From Planotetraspora phitsanulokensis (lineage in GTDB: Bacteria; Actinomycetota; Actinomycetes; Streptosporangiales; Streptosporangiaceae): 64,000 nucleotides of DNA. Under the pieces are notes generated by a model that saw only the letters and a program-made list of their open reading frames with translations, did not search any database and was not told the DNA's origin. The stretch lies in contig NZ_BOOP01000019.1 in the NCBI RefSeq assembly GCF_016863295.1, forward strand, positions 213,533 through 277,532. Reading direction: 5' to 3'. The translations under genes and the position numbers were made by a program. This document shows, piece after piece, positions 1 through 9,312 of this stretch (position 1 is the stretch's first letter; the number at the start of each line of letters is the position of its first letter).

Positions 1-678
1 CGTGTCCACAGCGAGCCCGGTACGTGGGGCAGAAGCCCTGAATTCCTGGTAGAGCGGGTGCTCGTACTTCAGACAGCACATCAGCCGGCCGCACGCTCCC
101 GCGATTCTGAGCGGATTGACCGGAAGATCCTGATCCTTGGCCATGCGGACCGACACGGGCTCGAAGTCCTTCAGGAAGGTCGCACAGCACAGATCGCGGC
201 CGCACGGGCCTATGCCGCCCTGGAGCCGCGCCTCGTCTCGCGGGCCGATCTGGCGTAACTCCACCCTGGCGCGCAGGTTCCTGGCGAGATCACGGACGAG
301 CGCCCGGAAGTCGACCCGGTGCGGCGCGGAGAAGTAGACGGTGTAGACGTTGTCGGCGTCCAGATAGTCGACGCCGACCACCTTCATCGGCAGTTCGTGC
401 CGCTTGATCAGTCGTTTGGAGACGCTCCGGGCCTCGGCCCGGCGGCGGCGGTTCCCCTCGTCACGGCTCAGATGCTCGGAGCCGGCGATCCCCTGGCAGA
501 CCGGAAGGCCGTCGACGTCCTCGCTCACGTATTGCGGCGCCCACACGCACTCGGCCACCTCGGGGCCGGTGTCGGTCGGCACCAGCACCTTGTCGCCCAC
601 CTTGGGGCTGTGGCCACCGGGGTCGAGATAGTAGAGCCGACCGTAACGGGTGAAGCTCACGGCCATGATCATGCCCAA
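1..678 (-). CDS. PSP1 / YaaT-family (stage 0 sporulation-like) protein, partial
   Basis: The gene enters from the left edge, so its C-terminus is missing. Reading leftward, the protein begins LGMIMAVSFTRYGRLYYLDP, has a basic stretch, and contains the paired Cys motifs of the PSP1 family: GPCGRDLCCATF and, later, GACGRLMCCLKYE. A TTG at 678 has GAGGAGGG seven bases upstream; the ATG at 672 is the alternative start. In Bacillus the relative YaaT takes part in phosphorelay/sporulation and RNA-turnover complexes; in actinomycetes it is a conserved housekeeping neighbour of holB and tmk, as here. The exact role in this organism is not visible from the sequence. Confidence 0.85.
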   Translation of the reverse strand, partial: MGMIMAVSFTRYGRLYYLDPGGHSPKVGDKVLVPTDTGPEVAECVWAPQYVSEDVDGLPVCQGIAGSEHLSRDEGNRRRRAEARSVSKRLIKRHELPMKVVGVDYLDADNVYTVYFSAPHRVDFRALVRDLARNLRARVELRQIGPRDEARLQGGIGPCGRDLCCATFLKDFEPVSVRMAKDQDLPVNPLRIAGACGRLMCCLKYEHPLYQEFRASAPRTGLAVDT

Positions 679-875
679 GAGCCGGCCCTCCTCGATCTCG
701 TACGGCTTCCGCCGTGCCCCCCACCATACGTGGCGCTCACCACAACCGGTCAGGGCCTCCGGTCGACTCCCTCCGGAATCATCGTGGCGAAAGCTCCCAG
801 ATCCGCATGATTCCGACCGCGCGATCAGTCGGATTCCGGGCAGTCCAGATATTCCGAGGTGGAGATCCGCCTGAA

Positions 876-2060
876 TCAGACGAGATGGGGATCGCGGAGC
901 GCCAGGGCCATGGCCTCCACGGCGATCTGGGGGTTCACGTTGGCCGCCAGTCGCTCGCGGCACAACATGATCGCATCCGTACGGCGAAGCGTGTCGACGG
1001 GCGAGGACTTCCGCGCCAGCGCCTCCACCTCGTGCCGCCGGTCCTCGTTGGCCAACTCGACCTGCGCCCCGAACTGGACGGCCAGCACATCGCGATAGAA
1101 CGCCACGAGGTCGAGCAGGGCGAGATCCAGAGAGTCCCGCTTGATCCGGGTGGCCCGCGACTTCTGCATGGTCTCGAGCTCTTTCAGCGCTCCGGCCCCT
1201 CCTCGGACCAGGCCCTTGTTGAGCCCCTTGCCGGACGAGCCCTCGCCGTACACCTTGCGCAACTCGGCCGTCTCGACCTCGTTCAGAGCCGTCGTCGCCG
1301 CGTCCGCGTCCGCGGTCGAGGTCTTCACCAGCCGCTCCGCCGCGACGATGCAGTCCCCCACGCCGGACAACGACTGGGGGATCGAGAGCACATCCTCCCT
1401 ACGCCGCCGTACCCCGTCGTCGAGGGCCAGCCGCCGCGCCCGCCCGATGTGCCCCTGGGCCGCGCGCGCGGCGAACAGAGCAGTATCGGGAGAGACGTCG
1501 TCCCTGGTCATCAGCATGTGGGCGACGGCCTCGGTCGAAGGGGTGCTCAGGGTCACGACGCGGCAGCGGGAGCGAATCGTGATGATCATGTCGTCGGGCG
1601 AGGGGGCGCACAGCAGCCAGACCGTCCTCGGCGGCGGCTCCTCGATGGCCTTCAGCAACGCGTTGGCCGCGGCCTCCGTCGCCCGGTCGGCGTCCTCGAA
1701 GAGCACGATCCGCCAGCGGCCGAGCGTCGGCGCCCCGGCGCCCTTGAGCACGAGGTCGCGCGTCTGCTTCGCACTGTAGGAGAGCCCCTCAGGGCGGACC
1801 CAGGTCACGTCGGGATGGGAGCCGACGTCGACCTGATGGCAGGCGTCACAGTGGCCACAACCCTGGTCCGGGCACAGAAGCGCGGCGGCGAAGGCTCGGG
1901 CGGCGTTGGAGCGTCCCGATCCGGGCGGCCCGGTGAACAACCAGGCGTGGGTCATGCCGGCGCCACGTCCTCCGGCGAGGGCGTCGGCCGCAGCCGCGGC
2001 CGCCTTCTGGAGTACGGCGACAGCCCGCTCCTGCCCCACCAGATCGCCGAAGACACTCAC
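876..2060 (-). CDS. holB: DNA polymerase III subunit delta'
   Basis: This 394-residue clamp-loader subunit opens with a P-loop region (GPPGSGRSNAARAF, residues about 44-57) in which the usual Walker A lysine is Arg. It then has a four-Cys zinc module (CPDQGCGHCDACH) and the SRC motif (SRCRVV) characteristic of clamp-loader AAA+ subunits. Lack of the P-loop Lys fits a delta' subunit that does not itself hydrolyse ATP, as in E. coli. The start is GTG at 2060. It lies about 110 bases downstream of the transporter-thymidylate kinase gene, the usual actinobacterial tmk-holB order, and probably shares its transcript. Confidence 0.93.
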   Translation of the reverse strand: MSVFGDLVGQERAVAVLQKAAAAAADALAGGRGAGMTHAWLFTGPPGSGRSNAARAFAAALLCPDQGCGHCDACHQVDVGSHPDVTWVRPEGLSYSAKQTRDLVLKGAGAPTLGRWRIVLFEDADRATEAAANALLKAIEEPPPRTVWLLCAPSPDDMIITIRSRCRVVTLSTPSTEAVAHMLMTRDDVSPDTALFAARAAQGHIGRARRLALDDGVRRRREDVLSIPQSLSGVGDCIVAAERLVKTSTADADAATTALNEVETAELRKVYGEGSSGKGLNKGLVRGGAGALKELETMQKSRATRIKRDSLDLALLDLVAFYRDVLAVQFGAQVELANEDRRHEVEALARKSSPVDTLRRTDAIMLCRERLAANVNPQIAVEAMALALRDPHLV

Positions 2061-2168
2061 CCCATCAACCTACCCTCCTGATCTTGCCCAAGCCTCCACC
2101 CTTTCCCGCGTGATCATGCACAGGTTCGTGGATGATCACGGCCGAGGGGTTTTGGCAAGGGGAGGGGG

Positions 2169-4226
2169 TCAGTCGCGGATGGCGGGGATGGTGCCGGTGG
2201 CGGCTTCGGCCTCGTGAGGGACGGGGTCGGGGAGGATCTCCCGGACCCGATCCTGGATGAGGCGGGACACCTCGGACTGCGCGAGCGTTCCGTCGACCAC
2301 GAGATACCGGTCCGGGGCCGCGGCGGCCAGCGCCCGGAACTCCCGCCGGACCCGCTCGTGGAACTCCATGGGCTCGGCCTCGATCCGGTCGGCGGGGGAG
2401 GCCATCCGGCGCAGCCCGACCGACGGCGGCACATCGATCAGGACGGTCAGGTCGGGCAGCAGCCCGCCCGTCGCCCATGAGTTGATCTGAGCGACCTCCT
2501 CGGGCTCGAGAGCCCGGCCGGCCCCCTGGTAGGCGAGGGACGAGTCGACATAACGGTCCGTCACGACGGTGGACCCCCGCTGAAGAGCCGGCCGGATGAC
2601 CTTCTCGACGTGCTCGGCCCGGTCGGCGGCGTACAGCAGGGTCTCGGAGCGGGCGGACAGGCCCTGGTGGGTGGCGTCGAGCAGGATGGCCCTCAGCCGC
2701 ATGCCGACCTTGGTCGAACCGGGCTCCCGGGTCTGGACGACGTCGAAGCCCTGGTCGCGCAGCCAGATGGCGAGCAGGCGCGACTGGGTGGTCTTGCCCG
2801 AGCCTTCGCCGCCCTCGAACGCCACGAAGAACCCGCGGGGCTGCTCCTCGGCTTCGGGAACGAACTTCTCGCCCTTCAGCGCCGCCATGAGGTCGACGCC
2901 GATGGGGATCCCCCGGCGGTCGTCCATGTGCCGGAACGCGAGCAGACCGACGATCACGGCCAGCAGGGCGGAGAGCAGGAGCACCACGTTGGAGCCGTCG
3001 AACTGGTAGCTGATCCCGCCGACGGTGATGACGTGCATGCCGAAGACCGCGGCCAGACCCGAGGCCACGGCCACGACCACCAGCAGCACGACGCGGGCCA
3101 GCGACTGCAGGAACGAGAAGGTCCGGCCGCGCAGGGCGTCCTCGACCTCCAGCCCGATCATCGTGTAACCGATGATCCAGGCGATGCCGGCGCACGCTCC
3201 GAGCAGCACGGTCAGCATGACGACGATCACGAGGTCGTGGATCAACGCGATGGCCGCGAGCGTCAGCCCGGCCACGATGATGGACAGCCCGAACATGCGG
3301 CGCCGGGAGAGCCCGCCGAGCAGGCGCAGCCCGAAGAACATCCCGAGGCCCATGCCGAGGAACACCGCGCAGAAGACCGCGCCGTATCCCGCGTCGCCCC
3401 CGTGAAGGGCGCTGACGTAGGCCTTTCCGACACCGACGACCGCGCCACCGGCGGCGAACGCGCCGAGCATTCCGATGATCAGGCCCTTGACGACCCGGTT
3501 GCCGCCGACGAAGCGCCAGCCGTCCACGATCTGCCCGAGGATCGAGGCGGTGGAGGCCTGGCGGGTGTGGTCCTTGGGGATGCTCCGCAACGTGAAGATC
3601 AGGACGGCCGAGGCCAGGTACGCGACGGCGTTGATGCCGAGCGTCAGATCGGTCGGCTGCACGCCGGAGGCCGGGAACGCGGTCGCCACCATGGTCGTCA
3701 GGGCCGACACGACGGCAAACAGGGCCGCGGCGACGGGGGCGGTGCCGTAGGTGACCAGGAGGTTGAACTGGTTGGCCTCCTCCAGCCTCTCCTTGGGCAC
3801 GAGGTTGGGGATGGTCGCGTCCTTCGCGGGCACCCAGAAGAGGTTGACGCACTCCACCAGGAACGCGGCGATGAGCACCCACTGGTAGCTGCCGACCAGC
3901 GGAATCGACAACACGACGGCGAACCTGACGATGTCGGCCACGACCATCGTCAGGCGCCGGTCGAAGCGATCGGCCACCGTCCCGGCGATCGGCCCGAGCA
4001 GGATCGCGGGCAACATCTTGGCGACGAAGACGCCGCCGACGGCCAGGCTCTGCGCCTGGAAGCCCGAGCCTTGGGTGAGGTTACCCGCGAGGGCCGTCAG
4101 CGCGATGATGTTGAGCCAGTCGCCGAGGCTGCACACCCCCATCGCCGTCCAAAGCCTGCGGAACGGCGCTATCGCCAGAACGTGCGACGTCTTGCGTCGC
4201 TGGGCTGCCCGGCCAGGGGTGCTCAT
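2169..4226 (-). CDS. tmk: MFS transporter-thymidylate kinase fusion
   Basis: The 685-residue protein has two parts. Residues about 20-440 are a polytopic MFS-type membrane domain with some twelve hydrophobic segments. Residues about 465-685 are a complete thymidylate kinase: P-loop FEGGEGSGKTT near residue 470, TREPGSTKVG, and DRYVDSSLAYQG. The kinase makes dTDP from dTMP for DNA synthesis and would here be tethered to the membrane. Similar fusions are known in other actinomycetes, so this is not an assembly artefact; there is no frameshift at the junction. The substrate of the transporter half is not evident. The start is ATG at 4226 with only a weak ribosome site. Confidence 0.93.
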   Translation of the reverse strand: MSTPGRAAQRRKTSHVLAIAPFRRLWTAMGVCSLGDWLNIIALTALAGNLTQGSGFQAQSLAVGGVFVAKMLPAILLGPIAGTVADRFDRRLTMVVADIVRFAVVLSIPLVGSYQWVLIAAFLVECVNLFWVPAKDATIPNLVPKERLEEANQFNLLVTYGTAPVAAALFAVVSALTTMVATAFPASGVQPTDLTLGINAVAYLASAVLIFTLRSIPKDHTRQASTASILGQIVDGWRFVGGNRVVKGLIIGMLGAFAAGGAVVGVGKAYVSALHGGDAGYGAVFCAVFLGMGLGMFFGLRLLGGLSRRRMFGLSIIVAGLTLAAIALIHDLVIVVMLTVLLGACAGIAWIIGYTMIGLEVEDALRGRTFSFLQSLARVVLLVVVAVASGLAAVFGMHVITVGGISYQFDGSNVVLLLSALLAVIVGLLAFRHMDDRRGIPIGVDLMAALKGEKFVPEAEEQPRGFFVAFEGGEGSGKTTQSRLLAIWLRDQGFDVVQTREPGSTKVGMRLRAILLDATHQGLSARSETLLYAADRAEHVEKVIRPALQRGSTVVTDRYVDSSLAYQGAGRALEPEEVAQINSWATGGLLPDLTVLIDVPPSVGLRRMASPADRIEAEPMEFHERVRREFRALAAAAPDRYLVVDGTLAQSEVSRLIQDRVREILPDPVPHEAEAATGTIPAIRD

Positions 4227-4407
4227 GATGTCAGCGTATCCAGGTGCTCGCTGGGCTGTATGGGGGACGAGCGGGCCGGACAGGCCCTGCCTGCTCGTCG
4301 CCTGAGGGTATTACGTCCCGCCGTGTCCCGCACTGTGGACGCGAGGAACGGTCACCTTCTTCTATCCCTTTCCTACAGATATGCCCAGGGCCTAACCCGC
4401 CGGGGAC

Positions 4408-5754
4408 TCAGGCGTGCAGTTCGACGAGGGTGATCTCGGGCGGAGCGCCGACACGGACCGGCGGTCCCCAGTAACCGGCTCCCCTGGTGACGTACACCTG
4501 AGTCTCGCCACCGCCCGTCCGGGGGAACGCCGCCAGACCCGCCACCACGGGCTGCTGCAGCTTGACGACCAGGTTGAACGGCGCGATCTGGCCGCCGTGG
4601 GTGTGCCCGGAAAGCTGCAGGTCGACGCCGTGGCCGGCGGCCGTCTCGACCTGGACCGGCTGGTGCGCGAGCAACACGACCGGCCTTGCGGCGTCCCGGC
4701 CGGCCAGCGCCTTGTCGAAGTCGGGGCCGTCTCCGTACGACGCGCCGTTGAGGTCGTTGACCCCGGCGAGATCGAGCACGGCCCCGTTGTGGCTGATCTC
4801 AACTCGCTCGTTGCGCAACGACCGTACGCCCAGGGAGTCGAGCTCCTCGATCCATTCCTGGGGCCCTTCAGAGGTGTAGTACTCGTGGTTGCCGGTCACG
4901 AAATACGCCCCGTAGCGGGATTCCAGATCCTTGAGCGGGGCGGCCAGCGCGCCGAGCTCGGCGACGCTGCCGTCGACCAGGTCTCCCACGATCGTGACCA
5001 CGTCCGCCTGGAGCCCGTTGATCATCCTGGTGATGCGCTCGGTGTGGCCGATTCCCGTCAGCGGGCCGAGGTGGATGTCGCTGACCACGGCGATGCGCAG
5101 CCCGTTCATCCGCGGGTCCAGCCGGGGCAGGCGGATCGGGACCCGCTCGACGACCGGGTCGCCCAGAGCGGTGGCCACGCCGTATCCGACGGTGGCGAGC
5201 GCGCCCACGCCGACGACCGCGGAGGCCGTGCGGGCGATGAACATCCGCCGGTCGATCCGGCCGGGCGCGGGGACGGCGGGAGCCGCGTCTTCCTGGCGGC
5301 CGTCCTGCGATGTGACGTCAGCGGAGGCGGGAGACGAGGCCCCCGAGGCGACCTCTGAAGTGGACGCTCCGGAAGCCGCCAGGGCCGCCACCGGCAACTC
5401 GTTCTGGGAGGCAGGGGCGGCCGCACCGGCCGCAGACGCCTCGCGGCGCTCGATCCGCCGCACCACCAGCAGGGCGAGGGCGCGCGGAATCTCCAGGACC
5501 AGCGAGAACACCAGCAGATAGAACATGATCGCCAGCCACAGGTATCCCGGCCAGGCGATGAAGTGCTCGAATCCGGTGCCGAAGATCCGGCCGCCGGCAC
5601 GGGTCAGCACCAGCGGGGCGGCCAGCAGGAACAAGGCCCACACCGCCACCCGCCGCGTACGCGATCCCGGCGCCGTCGCCGGCCGGATCACGCGTCGCCA
5701 CAGGTAGTAGTGCACGACCGCCACGGCCACCACGATGGCGATCCCAAACCCCAC
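4408..5754 (-). CDS. Membrane-anchored metallophosphoesterase
   Basis: The 448-residue protein has several N-terminal membrane segments (residues about 1-100), then a low-complexity Ala/Ser-rich linker, a twin-Arg-like segment (RRMFIARTASAVVG) with another hydrophobic stretch, and a C-terminal calcineurin-type phosphoesterase. The metal-binding motifs are all present: SDIHLG (about 225), GDLVDG, GNHEYY, and GHTHGGQ near the end. This matches the YkuE/YaeI-like class of membrane-linked phosphoesterases whose catalytic domain faces outward; the substrate is unknown. The start is GTG at 5754 with GGGGAG six bases upstream. It lies between topA and tmk on the same strand. Confidence 0.88.
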   Translation of the reverse strand: MGFGIAIVVAVAVVHYYLWRRVIRPATAPGSRTRRVAVWALFLLAAPLVLTRAGGRIFGTGFEHFIAWPGYLWLAIMFYLLVFSLVLEIPRALALLVVRRIERREASAAGAAAPASQNELPVAALAASGASTSEVASGASSPASADVTSQDGRQEDAAPAVPAPGRIDRRMFIARTASAVVGVGALATVGYGVATALGDPVVERVPIRLPRLDPRMNGLRIAVVSDIHLGPLTGIGHTERITRMINGLQADVVTIVGDLVDGSVAELGALAAPLKDLESRYGAYFVTGNHEYYTSEGPQEWIEELDSLGVRSLRNERVEISHNGAVLDLAGVNDLNGASYGDGPDFDKALAGRDAARPVVLLAHQPVQVETAAGHGVDLQLSGHTHGGQIAPFNLVVKLQQPVVAGLAAFPRTGGGETQVYVTRGAGYWGPPVRVGAPPEITLVELHA

Positions 5755-5837
5755 GACGGACTCCCCTCGACCCGGCTGACGACGATGCTACGAGCTACCG
5801 CCGACAAGCGCGCCGCACACGCGGACCCGCCGCCGCC

Positions 5838-8513
5838 CTAGGACTTGGCGGCGGGCTTCTTCGTGGTCGTCTTCGCCCTGGTAGAGGTCCGCTTCGGAGC
5901 CGGCGCCCGCTCCCTGCGCTCGGCGAGCAGTTCGGCCGCACGCTCAATCGTGATCTCTTCGACACCGTCGCCCTTGCGGAGGGACGCGTTGGTCTCCCCG
6001 TCGGTGACGTAGGGCCCGAAGCGGCCCTCCTTCACCACGACCGGCTTCTTCGAGTTCGGATCCACGCCGAGCTCCCGCAGTGGCGGGGCGGCCGCCGCAC
6101 GGCCGCGCCCACGCGGCTTCGGCTGTGCGAACAACTCCTTGGCCTGCTCGATCGTGACCGTCAGCAGGTCGTCCTCCGACGCGAGAGACCTGGAGTCCGT
6201 GCCCTTCTTGATGTACGGGCCGAACCTGCCGTTCTGCGCGGTCACCTCCTCGCCGTCGATCTCACCGACCACGCGGGGAAGCGTCAGCAACATCAGCGCC
6301 TGCTGAAGAGTGATCGTGTCCAGGGACATCGTCTTGAACAGCGAGCCGGTGCGCGGCTTGACGACGTCGGCCTTCCTGGTCCGCTTCTTCGTGTCGGCGG
6401 GCGGCTGCTCCTCCGGCAGGATCTCGGTGACGTACGGGCCGAACCGGCCGTCCTTGGCCACGATCGTGCGGCCGGTGGCCGGGTCGACACCGAGCTCGCG
6501 ATCGCCGTTCGGACGCGAGAAGAGCTCCTCGGCCTTGTCGGCGGTCAGCTCGTCGGGGGTCATGTCCTCCGGGATGTTCACCCGGGCGCCCTCGCGGTCG
6601 AGGTACGGCCCGTACCGGCCGACCCTGATCACGATGTCGCTGCCCCTGATCGGGAACGAGCTGATCTCCTTGGCGTCGATCTCGCCGAGGTCGGTGACCA
6701 TCTCCTTGAGTCCCTCGTCGCCCTCTTCGCCGTAGTAGAACCGGCGCAGCTCGGGAACCCGCTCCGCCCGGTCGTTGGCGATGTCGTCGAGGACCTTCTC
6801 CATGTCGGCGGTGAAGTCGTAGTCGACGAGGTTGCCGAAGTGCTGCTCCAGCAGGTTGACCACGGCGAAGGCCAGGAACGACGGCACCAGCGCGGTGCCC
6901 TTCTTGAAGACGTACCCCCGGTCGAGGATCGTCCCGATGATCGACGCGTACGTCGACGGGCGGCCGATCTCGCGGTCTTCCAGCTCCTTGACCAGCGACG
7001 CCTCGGTGTAGCGGGCGGGCGGCTTGGTCGAGTGGCCCAGCGCGGTCAGGTCCCTGGCCGTCAGGCGGTCGCCCTCGGTCAGGTTCGGCAGGCGCTTCTC
7101 CGAGTCGTCCCTGTCGGTGGACGGGTCGTCGGCTCCCTCGACGTACGCCTTGAGGAACCCGTAGAACGTGATCGTCCGGCCGGTGGCGCTGAACTCGACG
7201 TTCTCCCCGGTGCTGGACGCGCCGGCGACCTTGACCGACACCGACTCGCCGACGGCGTCCTTCATCTGGGAGGCGACCGTCCGCTGCCAGATCAGCTCGT
7301 ACAGGCGGAACATGTCGCCGGACAACCCGGTCTCACCGGGCGTGCGGAACTCCTCGCCGGACGGGCGGATCGCCTCGTGGGCCTCCTGGGCGTTCTTGAC
7401 CTTGCTCGTGTAGACCCGCGGCTTGTCGGGCACGTAGGCCGAGCCGTACAGCTTGATGGCCTGGCCCCGCGCGGCGGCGACGGCCGTCTCCGACAGCGTG
7501 ATGCTGTCGGTACGCATGTAGGTGATGAAGCCGTTCTCGTAGAGCCGCTGGGCGATCTGCATCGTGTACTTCGCGGAGAAGCCCAGCTTGCGGCTCGCCT
7601 CCTGCTGCAGCGTCGTGGTCCGGAACGGCGCGTACGGCTTTCGCGTGTACGGCTTGCGCTCGACGGATCGGACGGCGTAGGAGGTGGCGGAGAGCCTGCC
7701 CGCCAGGGCTCTGGCGGACGCCTCGTCGAGGTGGAGGACGCCCGTGCCCTTCAGCGTGCCCTGCGACGTGAAGTCGCGGCCCTGGGCGACGCGCTTGCCG
7801 TCGACCCCGGTCAGCGAGGCCGTGAAGGTGCTCGGGTCGTCGGACGAGCGGCCCGTGTCGAACAGCGCCTGCAGGTCCCAGTAGTTGGCGGCGGTGAACG
7901 CCATGCGCTCCCGCTCACGCTCGACCACGAGCCGCGTCGCCACCGACTGCACCCGGCCGGCCGACAACTTCGGCTTGACCTTCTTCCACAGGACGGGGCT
8001 GACCTCGTAGCCGTAGAGACGGTCGAGGATGCGGCGGGTCTCCTGGGCGTCGACCAACCGGAGGTTGAGGTCGCGCGGGTTGGACACCGCGTCCTGGATG
8101 GCGTGCGGGGTGATCTCGTGGAAGACCATCCGGTGCACCGGGATCTTGGGCTTGAGCACCTCGCGGAGGTGCCACGCGATGGCCTCGCCCTCGCGGTCCT
8201 CGTCAGTGGCGAGGTAGAGCTCGTCGGCCTCCTTGAGCAGCTGCTTCAGCTTGGAGACCTGAGACCTCTTGTCAGGGTTGACGACGTACAGCGGCTCGAA
8301 CTCATGGTCGACGTTGACACCGAGACGCGCCCAGGCCTCACCCTTGAACTTCTCCGGGATGTCATCGGCCTTCTCCGGAAGGTCACGGATGTGCCCGATG
8401 CTGGACTCCACGATGTAGCCGCGCCCGAGGTACCCGGCGATCGTCTTCGCCTTGGCAGGCGACTCGACGATCACCAGGCGGGTTCCGCCGGCGTTGCCGT
8501 TATTGGCTGGCAC
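5838..8513 (-). CDS. topA: DNA topoisomerase I (type IA)
   Basis: This 891-residue enzyme relaxes negative supercoils. It starts with the TOPRIM motif LVIVESPAKAKTI (residues 12-24) followed by DEDREGEAIAWHL (about 100). The active-site Tyr lies in GFITYMRTDS near residue 331. The C-terminal third has several topoisomerase C-terminal repeats, each marked by GRFGPY or GRYGPY, and a Lys/Arg/Thr-rich tail ending KKPAAKS, as in other actinobacterial TopA proteins. The start is GTG at 8513 with AGGAAG upstream. It is divergent from the DUF5703 gene across about 280 bases that should hold both promoters. Confidence 0.97.
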   Translation of the reverse strand: MPANNGNAGGTRLVIVESPAKAKTIAGYLGRGYIVESSIGHIRDLPEKADDIPEKFKGEAWARLGVNVDHEFEPLYVVNPDKRSQVSKLKQLLKEADELYLATDEDREGEAIAWHLREVLKPKIPVHRMVFHEITPHAIQDAVSNPRDLNLRLVDAQETRRILDRLYGYEVSPVLWKKVKPKLSAGRVQSVATRLVVERERERMAFTAANYWDLQALFDTGRSSDDPSTFTASLTGVDGKRVAQGRDFTSQGTLKGTGVLHLDEASARALAGRLSATSYAVRSVERKPYTRKPYAPFRTTTLQQEASRKLGFSAKYTMQIAQRLYENGFITYMRTDSITLSETAVAAARGQAIKLYGSAYVPDKPRVYTSKVKNAQEAHEAIRPSGEEFRTPGETGLSGDMFRLYELIWQRTVASQMKDAVGESVSVKVAGASSTGENVEFSATGRTITFYGFLKAYVEGADDPSTDRDDSEKRLPNLTEGDRLTARDLTALGHSTKPPARYTEASLVKELEDREIGRPSTYASIIGTILDRGYVFKKGTALVPSFLAFAVVNLLEQHFGNLVDYDFTADMEKVLDDIANDRAERVPELRRFYYGEEGDEGLKEMVTDLGEIDAKEISSFPIRGSDIVIRVGRYGPYLDREGARVNIPEDMTPDELTADKAEELFSRPNGDRELGVDPATGRTIVAKDGRFGPYVTEILPEEQPPADTKKRTRKADVVKPRTGSLFKTMSLDTITLQQALMLLTLPRVVGEIDGEEVTAQNGRFGPYIKKGTDSRSLASEDDLLTVTIEQAKELFAQPKPRGRGRAAAAPPLRELGVDPNSKKPVVVKEGRFGPYVTDGETNASLRKGDGVEEITIERAAELLAERRERAPAPKRTSTRAKTTTKKPAAKS

Positions 8514-8796
8514 GCTGCTTCCTACCTCGCTGTTCGCTGTTCGTTCCCCGTGCTTTCGGGCCTTGCGTTCCCGACCACTGGCGTCCTTCGTCCCTCTGAC
8601 CCCGGGCGGCCCGGCGCCTGCCGCCTCGTTCGTCCCCGGTCAGGGAGCCGATTTGAAGGTACCTGGATCCGCAAGTCCTTCCCCCTCGGGCTACCCGGTT
8701 CTGTCCGGGGATCTAACCCGCCTGGACCCGTTATCCACGAGGACGCAGAATAGAGCCGTTCGGGTTCCCTAGCACGCCCCTCGGAGACTAATCGCT

Positions 8797-8982
8797 GTGC
8801 TGGATTACTCCTACATGGACATCTATCTGCCACGCGGCACCCCGCGGGAGATAGCCAGGCAGATGCTGACAGAGCACGCCCAGCACGGAAGCTGGGAGAT
8901 CGACCGGCTGCGCCTGTATCCCGATGGGAGCAGACGTGTCCGCCTGCGGCGCAAAGTCATCCGCGCAGTTCGCACCATGTGA
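8797..8982 (+). CDS. DUF5703 family small protein
   Basis: This 61-residue basic protein contains IYLPRGTPREIARQMLTEHA, GSWEIDRLRLYPDG and a C-terminal RRKVIRAVRT, which I recognise as the DUF5703 family, a small conserved actinobacterial protein of unknown function. The GTG at 8797 has a GGAG about ten bases upstream. Its position divergent from topA is typical for the family. It is followed by a hairpin terminator. Confidence 0.8.
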   Translation: MLDYSYMDIYLPRGTPREIARQMLTEHAQHGSWEIDRLRLYPDGSRRVRLRRKVIRAVRTM

Positions 8983-9013
8983 GTAATACTCACGCGACGG
9001 ACCGGCCAAATGC

Positions 9014-9054
9014 GCTTTGCCCGCCCCGGGCCGCGCCCCCGGAACGGGCAAAGC
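9014..9054 (+). terminator. Terminator after the DUF5703 gene
   Basis: The arms GCTTTGCCCG (9014-9023) and CGGGCAAAGC (9045-9054) pair perfectly over ten bases; the interior is GC-rich and can fold further. ATCTTT follows. It lies about 30 bases past the stop of the small upstream gene. Confidence 0.7.
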
Positions 9055-9240
9055 ATCTTTGCTCACCACCGCCTGGGCGGCGGGGGAGCGTCTCTGGTCG
9101 TCCGCGCCAGGGGCGGAACGGGCGGCTGATGTGCCGTCCCTCACCCTGACGTGGACGAGTGATATTTGTTACTTTCCGCCAGTACGACCTCTACCGAGGG
9201 TGCTTCCGGCGAAAAGCTGTGAAGGGCTTGGCGCCACATC

Positions 9241-9294
9241 CAGCCGGAACGAGTTCCGGCTGGGATCAGTTCCGGCCGGGTCGTCCCCGGCCGG
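9241..9294 (-). terminator. Double hairpin downstream of the chaplin-like gene
   Basis: There are two adjacent perfect inverted repeats. One is CAGCCGGAAC/GTTCCGGCTG (9241-9262, two-base centre); the other is CCGGCCGGG/CCCGGCCGG (9272-9294). They begin about 20 bases beyond the stop of the leftward chaplin-like gene. There is no T-tract, as is common for terminators in high-GC actinomycetes. Confidence 0.6.
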
Positions 9295-9312
9295 AGTCGC
9301 TTCGGACAGACG

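Noticed and set aside
2610..4433. Long rightward open frame opposite the MFS-thymidylate kinase gene
   Set aside because: It lies antisense to a gene with clear motifs and has the repetitive Arg/Gly/His/Asp composition typical of antisense frames in high-GC DNA.
6840..8753. Long rightward open frame opposite topA
   Set aside because: topA is unmistakable on the other strand; this frame has no motifs or ribosome site.
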